Source of the DNA: Caecitellus pseudoparvulus
Taxonomy: Eukaryota > Bigyra: Bicosoecida
Length of the DNA: 64,000 nucleotides
Assembly: GCA_965644315.1 (NCBI GenBank)
Contig: CBFFRQ010000019.1
Span: forward strand, 1 to 64,000
Direction of reading: 5' to 3'
Shown here in pieces: positions 62,000-64,000 of this stretch. The translations under genes were made by a program, and so were the position numbers. Under the pieces are notes generated by a model that ran no database searches, was not told the DNA's origin, and saw only the letters and a list, made by a program, of their open reading frames with translations. Numbering within the stretch: position 1 is the stretch's first letter; each line of letters starts with the position of its first letter.

Positions 62000-62047
62000 C
62001 GACTGTGGCGCCAGAAAGGCTTTCTCACAGCCTTGGCGCGACACGAC
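62000..62047 (+). promoter_or_regulatory. Candidate SECIS element (form 2), with CGA in place of UGA
   Basis: 30 bases after the deiodinase stop. 5' CGAC (62000-62003), then helix TGTGGCGCCA (62004-62013) pairing with TGGCGCGACA (62034-62043) with one G-G mismatch, then CGAC (62044-62047). The G-A and A-G of the two flanks can form the tandem sheared pairs of the SECIS core. In the apical part GAA (62014-62016) is unpaired and AGGCT (62017-62021) pairs with AGCCT (62029-62033), the mini-stem of form 2 elements. Twelve bases separate CGA from the AAA, the usual spacing. The only departure is C for U in the UGA. Confidence 0.65.
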
Positions 62048-62408
62048 CCCAAACTGCACAGCAACCCAAGCAAAGCTTGTTGGCGAAGTACAATTTATTC
62101 ATTTTCTTTGCACTATGACCGGACTCGGGTAGATCCTACTTGCTAAGGTTCTCCATGTAGCTCCACTCAATTCTACCTCCCGCTGTCGTGGCCTGAACGC
62201 TTGTCATAAAAATTGTAACACTCTCGGCTTCTACAAGCCCCACAGCCTTCTCTTGGCTTATCATTCACTGTGCGTTGCCTGGAGCTGTACATACGGCTTG
62301 CATTGCTTGGCATTCAAATCCCGCATTCACCAGCGCCTGGCCTTGCGTGGCTGGCCAGTGCAGGGGCTCCGAACCCGCGTGTGACACTCAGGAGGCACAA
62401 TTTCGGTC
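62048..62408. other. Intergenic between deiodinase and rotatin-like genes
   Basis: About 360 bases, AT-rich from 62080 to 62260, holding the rest of the deiodinase 3' UTR and the promoter of the next gene. No other feature recognised. Confidence 0.5.
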
Positions 62409-64000
62409 ATGGACTCCCTTGCATCTCGAATTGCGTGCGTGCTTGTCCGGACCGCGGCTCTGCAGCGCCTCTGTCGCCAGCTGTGCCGCACGCGGCCAAC
62501 GCCAAACTCCGCAGGCACGCCTTGCCGGACATTGCCCACCGAGCCGTGGCTCAGCTGCTCTCAAAGCTGGATGGTGAATTGATATCCCCACAGGCAGTCG
62601 CTGAGCATGCAGGCCTGCTTGAGTCGCTCCACGCGTACTGCGAGCGCTTCCCTGCCCTGTTGGAAGGCAAGACCTCTGGCTCAGACAAGCAGCCAGACGG
62701 CGCCGCGCTGAAGCAATGCCACACCCTCGTCCTGCTCCTGACGCACCTGTGTTCCCATTCACTCGGGTGTGCCAGTCTGCAGCGGTGGCAAACTGCATTC
62801 CTGGCCGCAGTGGACGCGGCTGTGACTCGGGCTGGCCCGCACTCCGCAGCAGCGCGTCTGGCGCCGCATGTCCTCGCCGGCATCTTGCGCAGCCAGCCCG
62901 TGCCCACCTCTGCGTTGCAGCGGGAAGACCTGCACATTGGCAGCCGCTCTGAGGTGGCTGCAGAGGAGGCCACACCCCGCCCAGCCACGCCACCAAGCGC
63001 CGCCCTCACTTCCACGCCACAACAACCGGCAAGCGACCCGGTGCCGTCTCCTGGGCGAGAGGCAGTGGTGTGTCTGTGGTCGGCATGTGGCGTGGACCCA
63101 CAGGCGTGTGCATCCCTCCCAGCAGGGCCCCAACTTCCCCCCGTCTTCCTCACCGCCTCTGACGAACAGGCTGTCTTTGACGCACACGCACAGCTGCTCC
63201 TGGCCCTCAGCGCAGGAGCAGACGGCACCTCCTTGCGCCAACTGCACGGGAAGGTGGGGTCTTCCCGTCCAGTCGCCCCAGGACACACACCCGCCCTGCC
63301 GCGCACCCTCCCCGCCGCGGTGGAGCGAGCAGACCTCGGGAGACTGCAGCGCGCACTCCGCGGCTTGCGCGACACGCTCATGGCAGACTTCCCCCCGGAG
63401 GTGTTCCTGCACCACTCCCACATTCTATGCGACATCTCAACAGTATGTGTCATTGCGTCTGCTGTGGCTGGGGCTGATTCACCCACACAGCAGCGCCTGG
63501 CCGCTCTGGAGGTTCTGGACACAGCGCACAACCTGCGCCAGCGCTGGCTTGCTGCGTTGCAACGCTGCATTGCTGACATACATGGCGTGAACTCCTTCAC
63601 CCCGCGATCAGGGTCTGCTGCAAATGGTGCGGGTGATGCAGCCCCACCAGTGCCCCCCGCGGACGCCATTCACGCGGCATCGACGGCTTCTCATCGAGCG
63701 GCTGCGTCAGTTCGGCGGCACTACAGCCTCGGCCACGCAAAAGCCCCCGAAGCCAGGGCCCCTGCCGAACCAGTCGCTGCACAAATGTTCGCTGGGCGGT
63801 ACACATACCCTCTGAGCCCTGCCTGGGAGAGTGCTGGCAGTCTGAGCCCTGGGCAGGCCGTGCGACTGCTGCTGCGAGGCGCAGTGCAGTGCCACAAAAC
63901 GGCGTCTGCCGCGGACTCTTGCCCACACTACGTGGCCTGTGCGACAGAGGCGGCGCTGGTGCAAACCATGCAGCACGTGCAGGGCGTCCTGGGTGCCTGG
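62409..64000 (+). CDS. Rotatin-like basal-body protein, 5' part (runs off the window)
   Basis: Exon 1 62409-62434, intron 62435-62514 (80 bases, GTGCGTGC...CTCCGCAG, phase 2), exon 2 from 62515 open to the window edge: 504 residues so far. The joined N terminus, MDSLASRIAHALPDIAHRAV then AQLLSKLDGELIS, has the layout of the rotatin N-terminal armadillo-like domain (an S-L start, L-P-x-I-x-x-R-A helix, then L-L-x-K-L-x-x-x-L-I-S). A later FPPEVFLHHSHIL segment is also rotatin-like. Ala/Leu-rich helices continue, with Pro-rich linkers near 62960-63060 and 63590-63680. Rotatin helps build centrioles and cilia. Family call rests mainly on the N-terminal match; the rest of the gene lies outside the window. 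Confidence 0.7.

Noticed and set aside
62113-62200. ATGA at about 62113 as the canonical SECIS core
   Set aside because: No GA partner at the right distance and no matching helix; the 62000-62047 structure fits far better despite its CGA.

Overview
The window is the left end of a nuclear chromosome from a GC-rich, gene-dense unicellular eukaryote. It opens with 400 bases of uninterrupted CCCTAA repeat (TTAGGG-type telomere, C-rich strand on +). Host genes use short GT-AG introns, most 60-80 nt and often starting GTGCG. A rotatin-like gene implies a flagellated cell, and a deiodinase-like gene with an in-frame TGA plus a SECIS-like 3' stem-loop implies selenocysteine use. A free-living flagellate protist (stramenopile- or haptophyte-like) fits, but the species cannot be fixed from the sequence alone.

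Region 1 (1-18546) is a subtelomeric stack of non-LTR (LINE-type) retrotransposons. All lie in the same orientation, 5' end toward the telomere and 3' end toward the centromere, and most are separated by short telomeric repeats. Element A (401-8003) is nearly full length: one long reading frame with APE-type endonuclease and reverse transcriptase, interrupted by single-base frameshifts. Elements B, C and B' are 5'-truncated 3' ends. Element D (12402-18546) is 5'-truncated but keeps an open 1,635-codon endonuclease-RT frame. Shared 3' hairpins and a shared AATGCATTG terminus unite A, B and D. The arrangement is what end-attachment or telomere-targeted retrotransposition would give. Element D abuts a host RCC1-repeat gene that is cut off at the junction, as if a broken chromosome end had been capped.

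Region 2 (18547-40933) is a decayed transition zone: the truncated RCC1-repeat gene with 174-bp tandem units, a degenerate ankyrin-like array, a large WD/SPRY/EF-hand membrane gene with two in-frame TAG codons, a P-loop NTPase resembling the retrotransposon-hot-spot/Crinkler class with a possible mitochondrial presequence, a broken DDE-type transposase and an intact ankyrin-repeat gene.

Region 3 (40934-64000) is compact core genome. It holds a single-exon 3,400-residue kelch/Cys-rich/polytopic membrane protein, an ammonium transporter with three introns and unusual extra domains, an unrecognised protein, a coiled-coil protein, a three-exon VOC (glyoxalase-fold) protein, a membrane-anchored PAF-acetylhydrolase-like lipase, the deiodinase-like selenoprotein and the 5' part of a rotatin-like gene running off the right edge. 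Neighbouring genes here are 1-3 bp apart when convergent and about 130-440 bp apart when divergent.
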